Source: Sulfitobacter dubius
GTDB taxonomy: Bacteria; Pseudomonadota; Alphaproteobacteria; Rhodobacterales; Rhodobacteraceae
Direction of reading: 5' to 3'
Length of the DNA: 64,000 nucleotides
NCBI RefSeq assembly: GCF_900113435.1
Contig: NZ_FOPG01000001.1
Span: 372,001 to 436,000, forward strand
In this document: piece by piece, positions 10,061 to 18,673 of the stretch
Numbering within the stretch: the first letter of the stretch is position 1
Layout of the letters: each line of letters opens with the position of its first letter
Notes under the pieces: generated by a model
Seen by the model: only the letters and a program-made list of their open reading frames with translations
What the model was told of the DNA's origin: nothing
Database searches by the model: none
Made by a program: the position numbers and the translations under genes

Positions 10061-11062
10061 TTAGCCCAGTTTGCCCATGGCGACGGCGACATCGGCCATG
10101 CGGACCGAAAAGGCCCATTCGTTGTCATACCAGCCCAGCACGCGCACGGTGCGGCCCGCCACGACGATGGTCTGGTCGGGGGCAAAGATGCAGCTTTCTT
10201 CGGTATGGTTGAAGTCGATGCTGACTTTCTGTTCGGGGTCATAGGCCAGCACGCGTTTCATTGGACCTTCGGCCGCGGCACGGGCGGCGGCGTTGATCTC
10301 TTCCACCGTCACGTCGCGGCTTGCTTGGAAGGTCAGGTCAACGGCGCTGACGTTTGGCGTGGGCACGCGCATGGCGGTGCCGTCCAGTTTGCCTTTGAGC
10401 GCGGGCAGCACTTCGCCCAGAGCCTTGGCCGCGCCCGTGGAGGTGGGGATCAGGGCCATGGCGGCGGCGCGGGCGCGGTAGAGGTCATCGTGGCGTCGGT
10501 CGAGCGTCGGCTGGTCGCCGGTGTAGCTGTGGATCGTCGTCATCAGGCCGCTTTCGATGCCCACGGCGTCATGCATGACTTTGGCCAGCGGCGCGAGGCA
10601 GTTGGTGGTGCAAGACCCGTTTGAAATCATCCGGTCGGAAGCGGTCAGCTGGTCGTCATTCACGCCGTAGACGATTGTCTTATCGACGTTTTTGCCGGGC
10701 GCGGAGAGCAGGACGCGCTTGGCACCGTTCTTAAGGTGAACGTTGGCTTTGTTGCCGTCGTTGAACTTGCCGGTGCATTCCAAAACCACGTCGCAGCCGG
10801 ACCAGTCCAGCTCTTCGAGGTTGTAGCTCGACATCATCTCGATGTCGTTTTGGCCGAGGTTCATGTAGCCGCCATCGACGGAGACTTCGCCGGGAAAACG
10901 GCCATGGACGGAATCGTATTTGATAAGATGCGCAGCAGTGCTGAGCGGGCCGGTGGCGTTCACCTTGATCACTTCGATGTCATCGCGCCCCGAGGCCGCG
11001 ATATGGCTGAGGGTGCAGCGGCCGATGCGGCCAAATCCGTTGATGCCAACTTTGATGGTCAT
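10061..11062 (-). CDS. gap: glyceraldehyde-3-phosphate dehydrogenase, paralogue 2 (Asp replaced, probably NADP-tolerant)
   Basis: This 333-residue type I GAPDH has the NAD-fold start INGFGRIGRC, the catalytic Cys in SNGSCTTNCLAP and the catalytic His in TTIHSYTGDQP. Where paralogue 1 has AINDL, this protein has KVNATG, so the acidic residue that excludes NADP is missing. The loop before the RARAAA segment reads DRRHDD instead of the DLPHKD pattern of NAD enzymes. Both changes go in the direction seen in NADP-using GapB and plastid forms. Tandem LacI-type motifs lie upstream, so it is probably carbon-source regulated. Confidence 0.93.
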   Translation of the reverse strand: MTIKVGINGFGRIGRCTLSHIAASGRDDIEVIKVNATGPLSTAAHLIKYDSVHGRFPGEVSVDGGYMNLGQNDIEMMSSYNLEELDWSGCDVVLECTGKFNDGNKANVHLKNGAKRVLLSAPGKNVDKTIVYGVNDDQLTASDRMISNGSCTTNCLAPLAKVMHDAVGIESGLMTTIHSYTGDQPTLDRRHDDLYRARAAAMALIPTSTGAAKALGEVLPALKGKLDGTAMRVPTPNVSAVDLTFQASRDVTVEEINAAARAAAEGPMKRVLAYDPEQKVSIDFNHTEESCIFAPDQTIVVAGRTVRVLGWYDNEWAFSVRMADVAVAMGKLG

Positions 11063-11171
11063 GGTGCATTCCTTGTCATGGGCCGCGCGAAGGGGGCCGT
11101 ATGTCGGGGTCGCGCGTTCTATATCCGGGCAAGGCAGGCCGGGGAAAGGGGCAAAACCAAATGATTTCCAT

Positions 11172-11204
11172 ATGTTAGCGTTAAACCTGCATGTTAGCGG
11201 TAAA
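11172..11204. promoter_or_regulatory. tandem LacI-family-like operator motifs upstream of gap
   Basis: Two near-identical 14-mers, ATGTTAGCGTTAAA (11172-11185) and ATGTTAGCGGTAAA (11191-11204), are repeated head to tail 19 bases apart. Each contains the CG-centred TGTTAGCG half that LacI-family regulators recognise. They lie in the 217-base gap between gap and the DUF808 gene. A central-carbon regulator of the CceR/PckR type is the natural candidate, but that is inference. Confidence 0.5.
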
Positions 11205-11279
11205 GGTCACAGCGGCTTCGGGCTTGCCAGATGGGCTGCACATGCTACTTCGGTTGCAACACGCAAAAAGGGGCACGGA

Positions 11280-12254
11280 ATGAGCGGTTTACTGGCACTT
11301 GTGGATGACGTGGCGGCCATCGCCAAAGTTGCGGCGGCGAGCGTGGATGACGTGATCGGGCAAGCGGCCAAGGCGGGCTCTAAGGCGGCGGGGGCGGTGA
11401 TTGACGACGCAGCGGTGACGCCGAAGTATCTGCATGGGTTCAAGGCTGAGCGTGAGCTGCCGGTGATTTGGCGGATCACCAAAGGTTCGTTGCGCAACAA
11501 ATTGGTGTATCTGCTGCCAGTGGGGCTGTTGTTGGCGAATTTCGCGCCATGGGCGATCCCGCCTTTGTTAATGCTGGGCGGGGCTTACCTGTGTTTCGAG
11601 GGGGCGGAGAAGGTTGCCCATGCACTTGGCTGGGGGCACGGGCACGAGGATTATCCCGATAAGGAGAAGGTGGTCGAAGACCCTGCGCATCTGGAAGAGC
11701 AGAAGGCCTCGGGCGCGATCAAGACTGACTTTATTCTTTCGGCGGAGATTATGACCATTGCGTTGTCGGCGATCCCGGAAAGCAATTTCTGGATGGAAGC
11801 GGCCACGCTGGCGGCGGTGGCGGTGATGATCACGGTTGCGGTCTATGGTGCGGTCGCTTTGATCGTGAAGATGGACGATTTGGGGCTGGTGATGGCAAAT
11901 AGGGGGCGTTTTGCCCTGACACGGACATTTGGGCGCGGTTTGGTGCGCGCGATGCCAGGCTTTCTAAAGCTGCTGACGATCGTCGGAACGGCTGCAATGC
12001 TTTGGGTTGGCGGGTCGATCATTATTCACGGGCTAGAGCAGATGGGCTTTGCGGCGCCTTACGACTGGATTCACGACGTGGCAGTCACCGTGGGCCATGC
12101 GGTCCCCGCACAATTCGAAGGGGCCGTGGAGTGGACTACAACAGCGGCAATCGATGGCGTCTTTGGTCTGGCTCTTGGCCTGCTGCTAATCCCGGTGGGT
12201 GAGAAGATCATCACGCCAATCTGGCGCAAGGTCTTTCATAAGGCGGCGGTGTAA
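11280..12254 (+). CDS. DUF808 family membrane protein
   Basis: This 324-residue protein matches the DUF808 (YedI) family throughout. The N-terminus MSGLLALVDDVAAIAKVAAA is diagnostic, followed by an amphipathic region and about four to five transmembrane segments, including LVYLLPVGLLLANFAPW, AVMITVAVYGAVALIV and VFGLALGLLLIPVGEKI. The frame is open upstream to 10920, but the ATG at 11280 gives the family N-terminus and follows an AAAAAGGGG site. The function of the family is unknown. It is divergent from gap and ends at a strong terminator shared with transketolase. Confidence 0.88.
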   Translation: MSGLLALVDDVAAIAKVAAASVDDVIGQAAKAGSKAAGAVIDDAAVTPKYLHGFKAERELPVIWRITKGSLRNKLVYLLPVGLLLANFAPWAIPPLLMLGGAYLCFEGAEKVAHALGWGHGHEDYPDKEKVVEDPAHLEEQKASGAIKTDFILSAEIMTIALSAIPESNFWMEAATLAAVAVMITVAVYGAVALIVKMDDLGLVMANRGRFALTRTFGRGLVRAMPGFLKLLTIVGTAAMLWVGGSIIIHGLEQMGFAAPYDWIHDVAVTVGHAVPAQFEGAVEWTTTAAIDGVFGLALGLLLIPVGEKIITPIWRKVFHKAAV

Positions 12255-12281
12255 AACGCGGTTCTAGTGATAGGACAATAG

Positions 12282-12315
12282 AAAAGGGGCGACGGTTGAA
12301 CCGTCGCCCCTTTTT
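12282..12315. terminator. bidirectional rho-independent terminator
   Basis: Arms GGGGCGACGG (12286-12295) and CCGTCGCCCC (12301-12310) pair perfectly around TTGAA. An A-run precedes and a T-run follows, so it can stop both the DUF808 gene from the left and transketolase from the right. Confidence 0.88.
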
Positions 12316-12337
12316 GCTGTGCCGTGTGATCCGTGGA

Positions 12338-14353
12338 TCAGAGCAGCGCCTTGGCTTTCTCAGCGACGTTCTCGGCGGTGAAGCCGAAACGCTCGAACAG
12401 TTCTTCCGCCGGGGCAGAGGCACCGAAACGGTCCATGCCGACGAAGTCCGCCTTGCCGTATTTGCCGCGCTCACCAAAGAGCCACTGGTCCCAGCCCTGA
12501 CGCATGCCTGCTTCGATACCGACACGCACGGCACCACCGGGGAGCACGCGCTTGCGGTAAGCTTCATCCTGAGCGGCGAATAGCTCCATACAGGGCATGG
12601 AGACGACGCGGGTGCCGATGCCCTCGGCCTGCAACAGATCACGCGCGGCCAGTGCCACATGCACTTCCGAACCGGTGGCGATCAGGATCACCTGACGTTT
12701 GCCCTCGGCATCGGCCAGCACATAGGCGCCTTTTTCGGTAAGGTTGTTGTTCTTGTGCTCCAGACGCACGGTCGGCAGGCCCTGACGGGTCAGGGATAGT
12801 ACCGACGGCGTGGTTTTCGAGGTGAAGGCAATCTCCCAAGCCTCCGCCGTTTCCACCGCATCGGCGGGGCGGAAGACGTAGGTGTTGGGTGTCGCACGGC
12901 TGATCGCCAGATGCTCGACCGGCTGGTGGGTCGGGCCGTCTTCGCCAAGGCCGATGCTGTCATGGGTCATGACAAAGGCCGTGGGGATTTGCATCAGCGC
13001 CGCCAGACGCATCGAAGGACGCGCGTAGTCGGTGAAACACATGAAGGTGCCGCCATAGGGACGGATGCCGCCGTGCAGCGCCATACCGTTCATCGCCGCC
13101 GCCATGCCGTGCTCGCGGATGCCCCAGTAGACATAGCGCCCGCCGCGGTTGTCCACGTCAAAGACACCCAGATCAGAGGTCTTGGTGTTGTTTGAGCCGG
13201 TCAGGTCCGCCGAGCCGCCAACCGTTTCGGGCAGGATCGGGTTCAGCACTTCGAGGGATTTTTCGCTGGCCGCTCGTGTTGCCATCTTGGGCGCGCTCTC
13301 GGTGATTTGCTTTTTGAAGGCTTTGACGGTCGCGCTCATCTTTTTGGGCGCTTCCAGCGCCAGTGCGCGGTTAAACGTCTCGCGCTTGGCGCGGGGCATC
13401 TTGTCGAAACGCTCTTCCCAATCGCGGCGTTCGTCGGCCCCGCGTTTGCCAATCTCTTCCCATGCGGATTTCACATCCGAGGGCACTTCGAAGGGGCCAG
13501 TCGTCCAGCCATAGGCTTTCTTCGCATCTGCCATTTGATCGGCATCCGTCAAAGCGCCGTGGCCTTTCGAGGTGTCCTGTGCCGCGTGGCCCAGAGCGAT
13601 ATGAGTTTTGCAGGCGATCATCGTAGGCAGATCAGAGGCCTTCGCCTCGGTCAGGGCCGCGTCGATCTCATCGGGGTTGTGGCCGTCGATTTCGATGACA
13701 TGCCATTGCGCGGCTTTGAAACGCGCGACCTGATCGGTGTTGTCCGACAGGGTCACCGGGCCGTCGATGGTGATATTGTTGTTGTCCCACATCACGATGA
13801 GCTTGCTCAGTTTGTGGCGGCCGGCGAGGGTAATCGCCTCTTGGCTCACGCCTTCCATCAGGCAGCCGTCGCCCGCGATGACATAGGTGTGGTGATCCAC
13901 GACCTTTGCCCCGTACTGCGCGCGCAGCATCTCTTCGGCCATGGCGAAACCGACCGAATTGGCGATGCCTTGGCCGAGCGGGCCGGTGGTGGTCTCAATC
14001 GCGTCGGCGAGGAAGTTCTCCGGGTGCCCGGCTGTGCGCGCGCCCATCTGGCGGAAGTTCTTCAGCTCTTCGATGGGGAACTGCTCATAGCCCGTCAGGT
14101 GCAGCAGCGAGTAGATCAGCATGGAGCCGTGGCCCGCAGACAGGATAAACCGGTCACGATCAGGCCAGAGCGGGTTGGATGCATCAAATTTCAGGTGCTT
14201 TTCAAAAAGCACGGTGGCCACATCGGCCATGCCCATCGGCATGCCGGAGTGGCCGGAATTGGCGGCGGCGACGGCATCGAGGGTCAGCGCGCGAATGGCG
14301 GTGGCCTTGGACCAGTGATCGGGGTTTGCGCGTGCGAGGGCTGTCAGATCCAC
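12338..14353 (-). CDS. tkt: transketolase
   Basis: This 671-residue thiamine-diphosphate enzyme transfers two-carbon units in the pentose phosphate and Calvin cycles. Motifs include [35 protein letters not shown] and the cofactor motif [20 protein letters not shown]. The TPP-glutamate region [18 protein letters not shown] and the substrate motif [21 protein letters not shown] are also present. The frame is open to 14410, but the GTG at 14353 has an AAAGGA site and yields the standard start [17 protein letters not shown]. It ends at the shared terminator at 12282-12315. Confidence 0.96.
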   Translation of the reverse strand: MDLTALARANPDHWSKATAIRALTLDAVAAANSGHSGMPMGMADVATVLFEKHLKFDASNPLWPDRDRFILSAGHGSMLIYSLLHLTGYEQFPIEELKNFRQMGARTAGHPENFLADAIETTTGPLGQGIANSVGFAMAEEMLRAQYGAKVVDHHTYVIAGDGCLMEGVSQEAITLAGRHKLSKLIVMWDNNNITIDGPVTLSDNTDQVARFKAAQWHVIEIDGHNPDEIDAALTEAKASDLPTMIACKTHIALGHAAQDTSKGHGALTDADQMADAKKAYGWTTGPFEVPSDVKSAWEEIGKRGADERRDWEERFDKMPRAKRETFNRALALEAPKKMSATVKAFKKQITESAPKMATRAASEKSLEVLNPILPETVGGSADLTGSNNTKTSDLGVFDVDNRGGRYVYWGIREHGMAAAMNGMALHGGIRPYGGTFMCFTDYARPSMRLAALMQIPTAFVMTHDSIGLGEDGPTHQPVEHLAISRATPNTYVFRPADAVETAEAWEIAFTSKTTPSVLSLTRQGLPTVRLEHKNNNLTEKGAYVLADAEGKRQVILIATGSEVHVALAARDLLQAEGIGTRVVSMPCMELFAAQDEAYRKRVLPGGAVRVGIEAGMRQGWDQWLFGERGKYGKADFVGMDRFGASAPAEELFERFGFTAENVAEKAKALL

Positions 14354-14663
14354 GGGGCGTTCCTTTGCGGCTGTGGCAGATTGGGCCTGTGCATACCAGT
14401 GATCGGGCAAAGTTCAAGCACAACCGGGTTGCATTGCCCGCGCAGAGCAAGCTCTGAGATGAACTCCGCTGCCCAAGCTGCTGAAACGAAAGGGGGGCGC
14501 AATTCGCCTGCGCTTTGGCTAGGATTGCGGAAACCGGCTTATTACCGCGATTCGCGCGCGTGACATTGTGCAAGGCGCGCGCTATCTGCCCGGAACGGCA
14601 GCCAACAATGGGCACGGCAGGCAAATAATGCGGCCCCTAGAGCAGGACGAACAAGGAGACTTC
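14354..14663. other. 310-base divergent intergenic region between tkt and the coiled-coil/zapA operon
   Basis: No credible gene is seen on either strand. On the leftward strand there is a possible promoter (TTGAAC at 14417-14412, TGCATA on the top strand at 14390-14395, 16-base spacer) about 30 bases before the tkt GTG. On the rightward side only the AAGGAG ribosome site of the next gene stands out. Confidence 0.6.
14390..14417 (-). promoter_or_regulatory. possible sigma-70 promoter of tkt
   Basis: Read leftward, TTGAAC and TATGCA are separated by 16 bases, placing a start site about 30 bases before the GTG of tkt. The match is only fair, and roseobacter -10 boxes are poorly conserved. Confidence 0.3.
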
Positions 14664-15245
14664 ATGCGGATGAGTGAACTTGAAGAATATCAACGCCGCA
14701 TCACGGCCGCGATGGACCGGATGGCGAAAGGGCTGGATCAGCTGAACGCCGCTCCGGCCGAGCCGGATGAGGATATCGTGCAGGCGCTGGAAGATGAGCG
14801 GCAAGCCAATGCCCAGCTGACCGAGCGGGTGAAGAGCCTGAAAGAAAGCCATCAAAACGATCTTGCTGCTTTGCGCGAACAAATGGACTTCAACGATGAC
14901 CGGATGACCCAGCTTGATATGGACGTGCAGCGTCTGCGTCAGGCGAATGAGCAGTTGTCAGCGGCCTGTGAGCAGTTGCGTCTGGCCAATGCCGAAGGGC
15001 TGGCCGACCCCAAGTTGATCGACACCGCCGTGATTGCCGAGTTGGAAAGCCTGCGTGCAACCCGCGCGATTGAGATGGCCGAGATTGACGCCGTGTTGAC
15101 TGCGCTGGCGCCTCTGGTCGAAGAGGGTGATTCCGAGGCACCTGCTGCTGAAGATACCCCCGAGGCGGCTATTAAAAGTAGTGCTGAAGATAGCACCGAG
15201 GATGAGAGCGCCGAAGAAGAACCCAAGTCAGGAGGGGCCGACTGA
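14664..15245 (+). CDS. coiled-coil protein upstream of ZapA (candidate ZauP-like)
   Basis: This 193-residue soluble protein is helical from about residue 3 to 145, with heptad-like segments such as DIVQALEDERQANAQLTERV and LDMDVQRLRQANEQLSAACE. A very acidic, Ala/Glu/Ser-rich tail follows. The ATG at 14664 follows AAGGAG; the frame is open back to 14568 without a better site. Its stop overlaps the zapA start by one base, so the two proteins are made together. In Caulobacter, ZapA works with a coiled-coil partner, ZauP, encoded in the same operon; this protein is a candidate equivalent on position and architecture only. Confidence 0.75.
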   Translation: MRMSELEEYQRRITAAMDRMAKGLDQLNAAPAEPDEDIVQALEDERQANAQLTERVKSLKESHQNDLAALREQMDFNDDRMTQLDMDVQRLRQANEQLSAACEQLRLANAEGLADPKLIDTAVIAELESLRATRAIEMAEIDAVLTALAPLVEEGDSEAPAAEDTPEAAIKSSAEDSTEDESAEEEPKSGGAD

Positions 15246-15637
15246 TGCCCGAGATACGGATCACCATCGGCGGCCGCCAGTTTGAGGTCGCCTGTCAGGA
15301 AGGTGAAGAAAGCTATTTGCACGCCGCGGCCAAGATGTTGGACGACGAAGCCAATGTGCTGAGCGATCAAGTGGGCCGCATGCCCGAGGCGCGAATGCTG
15401 CTTATGGCGGGCCTCTTGTTGGCCGACAAAACAGCCAGCGTCGAAGACCGCATTGCCGAAGTGCGCGCCGAATTGGCCGAGCGTGAAGCGGAGCTGACGA
15501 GCCTGCGTAATACCAAAATCGAGCCTGAACGTATTGAAGTGCCCGTTGTGCCGCAGAGCGTCAAAGACACGCTGGCCGAGATCGCCGCACGGGCCGAAGC
15601 GCTCGCCGCCGAGGTTGAGGAAAAGTCGGACAAATGA
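15245..15637 (+). CDS. zapA: cell division protein ZapA
   Basis: This 130-residue protein has the ZapA globular head (PEIRITIGGRQFEVACQEGE, then YLHAAAKMLDDEAN) and a long C-terminal coiled coil beginning around residue 65. ZapA binds FtsZ polymers in the cytoplasm and helps bundle them at midcell. The start overlaps the stop of the coiled-coil gene, and its own stop overlaps the next ATG, so it is the centre of a three-gene coupled operon. Confidence 0.9.
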   Translation: MPEIRITIGGRQFEVACQEGEESYLHAAAKMLDDEANVLSDQVGRMPEARMLLMAGLLLADKTASVEDRIAEVRAELAEREAELTSLRNTKIEPERIEVPVVPQSVKDTLAEIAARAEALAAEVEEKSDK

Positions 15638-15969
15638 GCAGGGTAATCAGAGTGGCCCTTTGCGCGTCGCTCTGGGCCTTGCCCGCCGGCGCTGAGACCA
15701 TCGCGATCACCTATCTCTGCGAGCGCGGCGCGTCGGTGCCGGTGGTCTATGTTCCCGATGCAGACTCCGCTGTGGCGGTGCTCTATGTTGAAGGGCGGCT
15801 GATCAATCTACAGACCATGCCTTCCGCCTCTGGTGCGCGGTATGGTTGGCCGTCGGATGGGGCGTCCTATCAATGGTGGGAGCATCAGGGCCGCGCGCGC
15901 TTGGGTTGGCGGGATGGCGCCAGCGACGCGGTGACACCAATCTATAACGATTGCGTGCCGCAGGATTGA
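15634..15969 (+). CDS. MliC-like periplasmic lysozyme inhibitor domain protein
   Basis: This 111-residue protein has a signal peptide (about 20 residues, ending PAGAETI). The rest is a small beta domain with ITYLCERGASVPVVYV, a central VLYVEGRLINLQ and YQWWEHQGRARLGW, the MliC pattern. MliC proteins inhibit host c-type lysozyme from the periplasm or outer membrane. No lipobox cysteine is present, so it is probably soluble or processed by signal peptidase I. The start ATG overlaps the zapA stop. A direct role in division is not implied by this position. Confidence 0.8.
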   Translation: MSRVIRVALCASLWALPAGAETIAITYLCERGASVPVVYVPDADSAVAVLYVEGRLINLQTMPSASGARYGWPSDGASYQWWEHQGRARLGWRDGASDAVTPIYNDCVPQD

Positions 15970-16010
15970 TCCAACCACGGGATTGCGGCGCAGGCAGCAA
16001 TATGCTCTGG

Positions 16011-16029
16011 GGGGCGCGAAAAGCGCCCC
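16011..16029 (+). terminator. GC-rich hairpin after the mliC-like gene
   Basis: GGGGCGC and GCGCCCC pair around GAAAA, 41 bases after the stop. No clean T-run follows, so it may be a weak terminator or an mRNA end-protection hairpin. Confidence 0.3.
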
Positions 16030-16073
16030 ATTCGCGCTGTCTTTCTCGCCCATAGCAATCAGGACGCCATCTC

Positions 16074-16523
16074 ATGACCGCCAAACCAAGCATCATCATC
16101 TCTAGCGACCACGCTGACATCGCCCTGCGCCAAGACATCGCCCGGCATATCGCCGACCGTGGTTTTACAGTTGAAGACATTGGTCCGGCCACGGCGGAAA
16201 GCACCGATTACCCCAAGCACGGAGAAGCCGCAGCACGGCGCATTGCAGCCGGAGAGTTCGACCTTGGCATTCTGATCTGTGGCACGGGGCAGGGCATCAT
16301 GATGGCGGCCAATAAGGTCAAAGGCATCCGCTGTGGTGTCTGCGCCGATACATTCTCGGCCAAGATGATCCGGGCGCACAATGACGCGAATATGCTGTCG
16401 ATGGGTGCGCGTGTGATCGGTGCCGGGCTTGCGCTTGAGATCGTGGATGCCTTTCTCGATACCGAGTTTGAAGGCGGGCGTCACGGCCGCCGCGTCGATA
16501 TGATCACGGCGATTGAGGACTGA
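16074..16523 (+). CDS. rpiB: ribose-5-phosphate isomerase B
   Basis: This 149-residue LacAB/RpiB-family isomerase interconverts ribose-5-phosphate and ribulose-5-phosphate. Motifs include IISSDHADIALRQDI, the catalytic-cysteine loop ILICGTGQGIMMAANKVKGIR and the conserved ARGAHND-like AKMIRAHNDANMLSMGARVIG. Length is typical. Together with transketolase and GAPDH nearby it fits a central-carbon neighbourhood, although it has its own 104-base leader. Confidence 0.92.
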   Translation: MTAKPSIIISSDHADIALRQDIARHIADRGFTVEDIGPATAESTDYPKHGEAAARRIAAGEFDLGILICGTGQGIMMAANKVKGIRCGVCADTFSAKMIRAHNDANMLSMGARVIGAGLALEIVDAFLDTEFEGGRHGRRVDMITAIED

Positions 16524-16554
16524 ACCCAGAGGGTAGACCTAAAGTACCAGAGAT

Positions 16555-16592
16555 AAAAAAAGACCCCGGCGCGCCAATAGGCGTCCGGGGTC
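16555..16592 (-). terminator. rho-independent terminator of grxD
   Basis: Arms GACCCCGG (16562-16569) and CCGGGGTC (16585-16592), extended inward by GGCG/CGCC pairing, are followed leftward by a T-run (top-strand AAAAAAA at 16555-16561). It stops transcription from grxD. Confidence 0.8.
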
Positions 16593-16620
16593 CTGAAATT
16601 ATCGACAGTCCGAAGCCGTT

Positions 16621-16983
16621 TCAGCCGTTGGCTTCGCGGATCTTATCAGCGGCGTCTTTGTCAAAGGTCACGCCGTTCTCGGCAAAAAGCGTATCCAACT
16701 CGCCCGACAGCGTCATTTCGGTGATGATGTCACAGCCCCCGACGAATTCGCCTTTGACGTAAAGCTGGGGAATGGTTGGCCAGTCAGAGAAATCTTTGAT
16801 CCCTTGACGCAGACCTTCGTCGGCCAGCACGTTCACGTCGCTATATTCGACGCCCATATAGTTGAGAACCCCGGCCACGCGGCTGGAGAAACCGCACTGC
16901 GGCATTTCCTTGGTGCCTTTCATAAACAGCACAACATCGCTTTTGGAGATTTGTTCTTTGATCTGGCTTGAGGCATCGCTCAT
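16621..16983 (-). CDS. grxD: monothiol glutaredoxin Grx4 (CGFS type)
   Basis: This 120-residue glutaredoxin has the CGFS active site in [14 protein letters not shown], near residue 32, plus the [17 protein letters not shown] segment that holds glutathione. CGFS glutaredoxins bind a [2Fe-2S] cluster between two monomers or with a BolA partner and deliver it to other proteins. A bolA gene lies two genes upstream in the same operon, supporting an iron-sulfur trafficking or iron-sensing role. It begins one base after the stop of the membrane protein gene. Confidence 0.95.
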   Translation of the reverse strand: MSDASSQIKEQISKSDVVLFMKGTKEMPQCGFSSRVAGVLNYMGVEYSDVNVLADEGLRQGIKDFSDWPTIPQLYVKGEFVGGCDIITEMTLSGELDTLFAENGVTFDKDAADKIREANG

Positions 16984-16984
16984 G

Positions 16985-17329
16985 TCATTTGTCCTTCACA
17001 TCTGATTTCTTGAACGCAGCATGATAGCGCCGCGCATAGGTTTCATCGTCGGCCCAAGGCTTTACGTCCAACTCGGCCCCGCCGAGAAAGAAACCGCCTC
17101 GTTTCTTGGTCCAATTCGTGTGCCCGCGTTCTAGGCTTTCGTTGCGCCGTGCCGCACTTGCCACGACATCAAGATCGGTCGCCTCCATCCCCAGTGGCAC
17201 TTTGCCGGTCTCAGGGCGTGGAGGTTGGCGCTGCGACAAGGGCACATGTCGCCCGCGCTGCATGCGGTGCTGAACAAAAGCAATTGCGGCGATCCCGCCC
17301 AAAACAATTGCTGCAGTCCAGCCCCACAT
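16985..17329 (-). CDS. small membrane-anchored protein between bolA and grxD
   Basis: This 114-residue protein has one N-terminal transmembrane helix ([20 protein letters not shown]) followed by a basic, proline-rich linker and a soluble tail with [20 protein letters not shown] near residue 85. I do not recognise the family. Its start lies two bases after the bolA stop and its stop one base before grxD, so the three genes form a tight operon. Its position suggests a role with BolA/Grx4, such as anchoring near the membrane, but that is inference. Confidence 0.8.
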   Translation of the reverse strand: MWGWTAAIVLGGIAAIAFVQHRMQRGRHVPLSQRQPPRPETGKVPLGMEATDLDVVASAARRNESLERGHTNWTKKRGGFFLGGAELDVKPWADDETYARRYHAAFKKSDVKDK

Positions 17330-17331
17330 CG

Positions 17332-17568
17332 TTAGTCTGGCGTCCGCGTGGTCAGCGCCAGCGCATGCAGATCGCCGTTTGATCCGTCCATCTTGCCCTT
17401 CAGGGCCGCATAGACGGCGCGCTGTTGTTGTACGCGGTTCATGCCACGGAAACTCTCATCCACGACCATGGCCGCCATATGCACGCCGTCATTGCCTTCG
17501 ACGGTGATTTTCGCGTCAGGAAAGGAAGCGCGGATCAAGTCTTCGATTTCGCTGGCTTGCATGGGCAT
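17332..17568 (-). CDS. bolA: BolA family protein
   Basis: This 78-residue protein has the BolA class II fold: IEDLIRASFPDAKITVEGNDGVHMA, then FRGMNRVQQQRAVYAALKGKM. The C-terminal conserved His is in GDLHALALTTR. BolA proteins share a [2Fe-2S] cluster with CGFS glutaredoxins. The first of two nearby ATGs is preferred because GGAG lies seven bases before it. It heads the operon with the small membrane protein and grxD. Confidence 0.92.
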   Translation of the reverse strand: MPMQASEIEDLIRASFPDAKITVEGNDGVHMAAMVVDESFRGMNRVQQQRAVYAALKGKMDGSNGDLHALALTTRTPD

Positions 17569-17713
17569 GGGGTGGCTCCGATTACTGTGTTAGCTTGGCC
17601 TAGATGTAGTGCCGCATAGCGCTGCGTGCAAGACGAAGGCTTGTGCCGATCTCGCATTGACCTTTGCCCGTGAAGCAACACACTCTGCATCCCCAATAGG
17701 TAGAGGAAACCAG

Positions 17714-18673
17714 ATGGACTGCATCCCCGAACAGGCGTTGAATTGGGCTGAGGCCGGACAGCCCGTGGCATTGGCCACGGTGGTAGAGACATGGGGGTCT
17801 GCCCCGCGCCGCGCAGGCGCGCAACTGGTGGTGTCGGGCGATGGCACGATGATGGGCTCGGTCTCGGGCGGCTGCGTCGAAGGCGCGGTGGTGGTCGAAG
17901 CGCTGGAGGCGATTGGGGACGGGCGCACCCGGTTGCTGGAGTACGGCGTGAGCAATGGCGATGCCTTTGCGGTGGGGTTGGCCTGCGGTGGCACAATCAA
18001 GGTGCTGGTGGAACCGATACGATCCGATGCGCTCACGCTTGAGATGCTGCGCGATCTGGTGGCGTCACGCGCTGCACGGCAGCCCGTGGGCTATGAGGTG
18101 GCGCTTGATGGCAGCACGCGAGAACTGGCCCGCGCGGGGCATGAAGACCGCTTCCGCCGTGACCGCTCTGGGATTGACGAAGACACGGGGCGCTTCATCG
18201 CCATTCACAACCCGCCGCTGCGGTTGGTGATCGTGGGCGCGGTGCATATCGCGCAGCATCTGGTGCGCATGGCGGGAGAGGCGGGTTTCGATCCGATCGT
18301 CGTTGACCCGCGCGAAGCCTTTGGTTCCGCCGCGCGGTTCCCTGAATGCCGCGTGATGAACGATTGGCCAGATGCTGCCCTTGAGGAAATCGGCTTGGAC
18401 GCCCGTTCTGCCGTGGTGTTGTTGACCCACGACCCGAAGTTGGATGACCCGGCGCTGCATGTGGCCCTGGGGACAGAGGCGTTTTACATCGGCGCGCTCG
18501 GCTCGACCCGGACGCAGGCCAGTCGCCTTGCGCGGTTGCAAGAGGCGGATGTGCCCCCCGATCAAGCGGCGCGCATTCACGGGCCGGTGGGTCTCGACAT
18601 TGGCGCTGCCAGCCCGGCCGAGATTGCCGTGTCGATCCTTGGACAGGTGATCCAAACGCTGCGCCGTCCATGA
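17714..18673 (+). CDS. XdhC/CoxI-family molybdoenzyme maturation factor
   Basis: This 319-residue protein has an N-terminal CoxI/XdhC domain (ATVVETWGSAPRRAGAQLVV, then GSVSGGCVEGAVVVEA) and a C-terminal Rossmann domain (RLVIVGAVHIAQHLVRMA, ending with YIGALGSTRTQASRLARL). XdhC proteins bind molybdenum cofactor, promote its sulfuration and insert it into xanthine dehydrogenase-type enzymes. The ATG at 17714 follows AGAGGAAA; the upstream in-frame ATG at 17609 has no good site. Its stop overlaps the start of the next gene by four bases. It opens the molybdenum hydroxylase operon. Confidence 0.88.
   Translation: MDCIPEQALNWAEAGQPVALATVVETWGSAPRRAGAQLVVSGDGTMMGSVSGGCVEGAVVVEALEAIGDGRTRLLEYGVSNGDAFAVGLACGGTIKVLVEPIRSDALTLEMLRDLVASRAARQPVGYEVALDGSTRELARAGHEDRFRRDRSGIDEDTGRFIAIHNPPLRLVIVGAVHIAQHLVRMAGEAGFDPIVVDPREAFGSAARFPECRVMNDWPDAALEEIGLDARSAVVLLTHDPKLDDPALHVALGTEAFYIGALGSTRTQASRLARLQEADVPPDQAARIHGPVGLDIGAASPAEIAVSILGQVIQTLRRP

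Noticed and set aside
13307-14563. 418-codon rightward frame over transketolase
   Set aside because: Overlaps a complete transketolase with all motifs; no recognisable product.
15970-16073. 6S RNA downstream of zapA
   Set aside because: The zapA downstream region is occupied by a coding gene, and the following gap is too short for 6S RNA.
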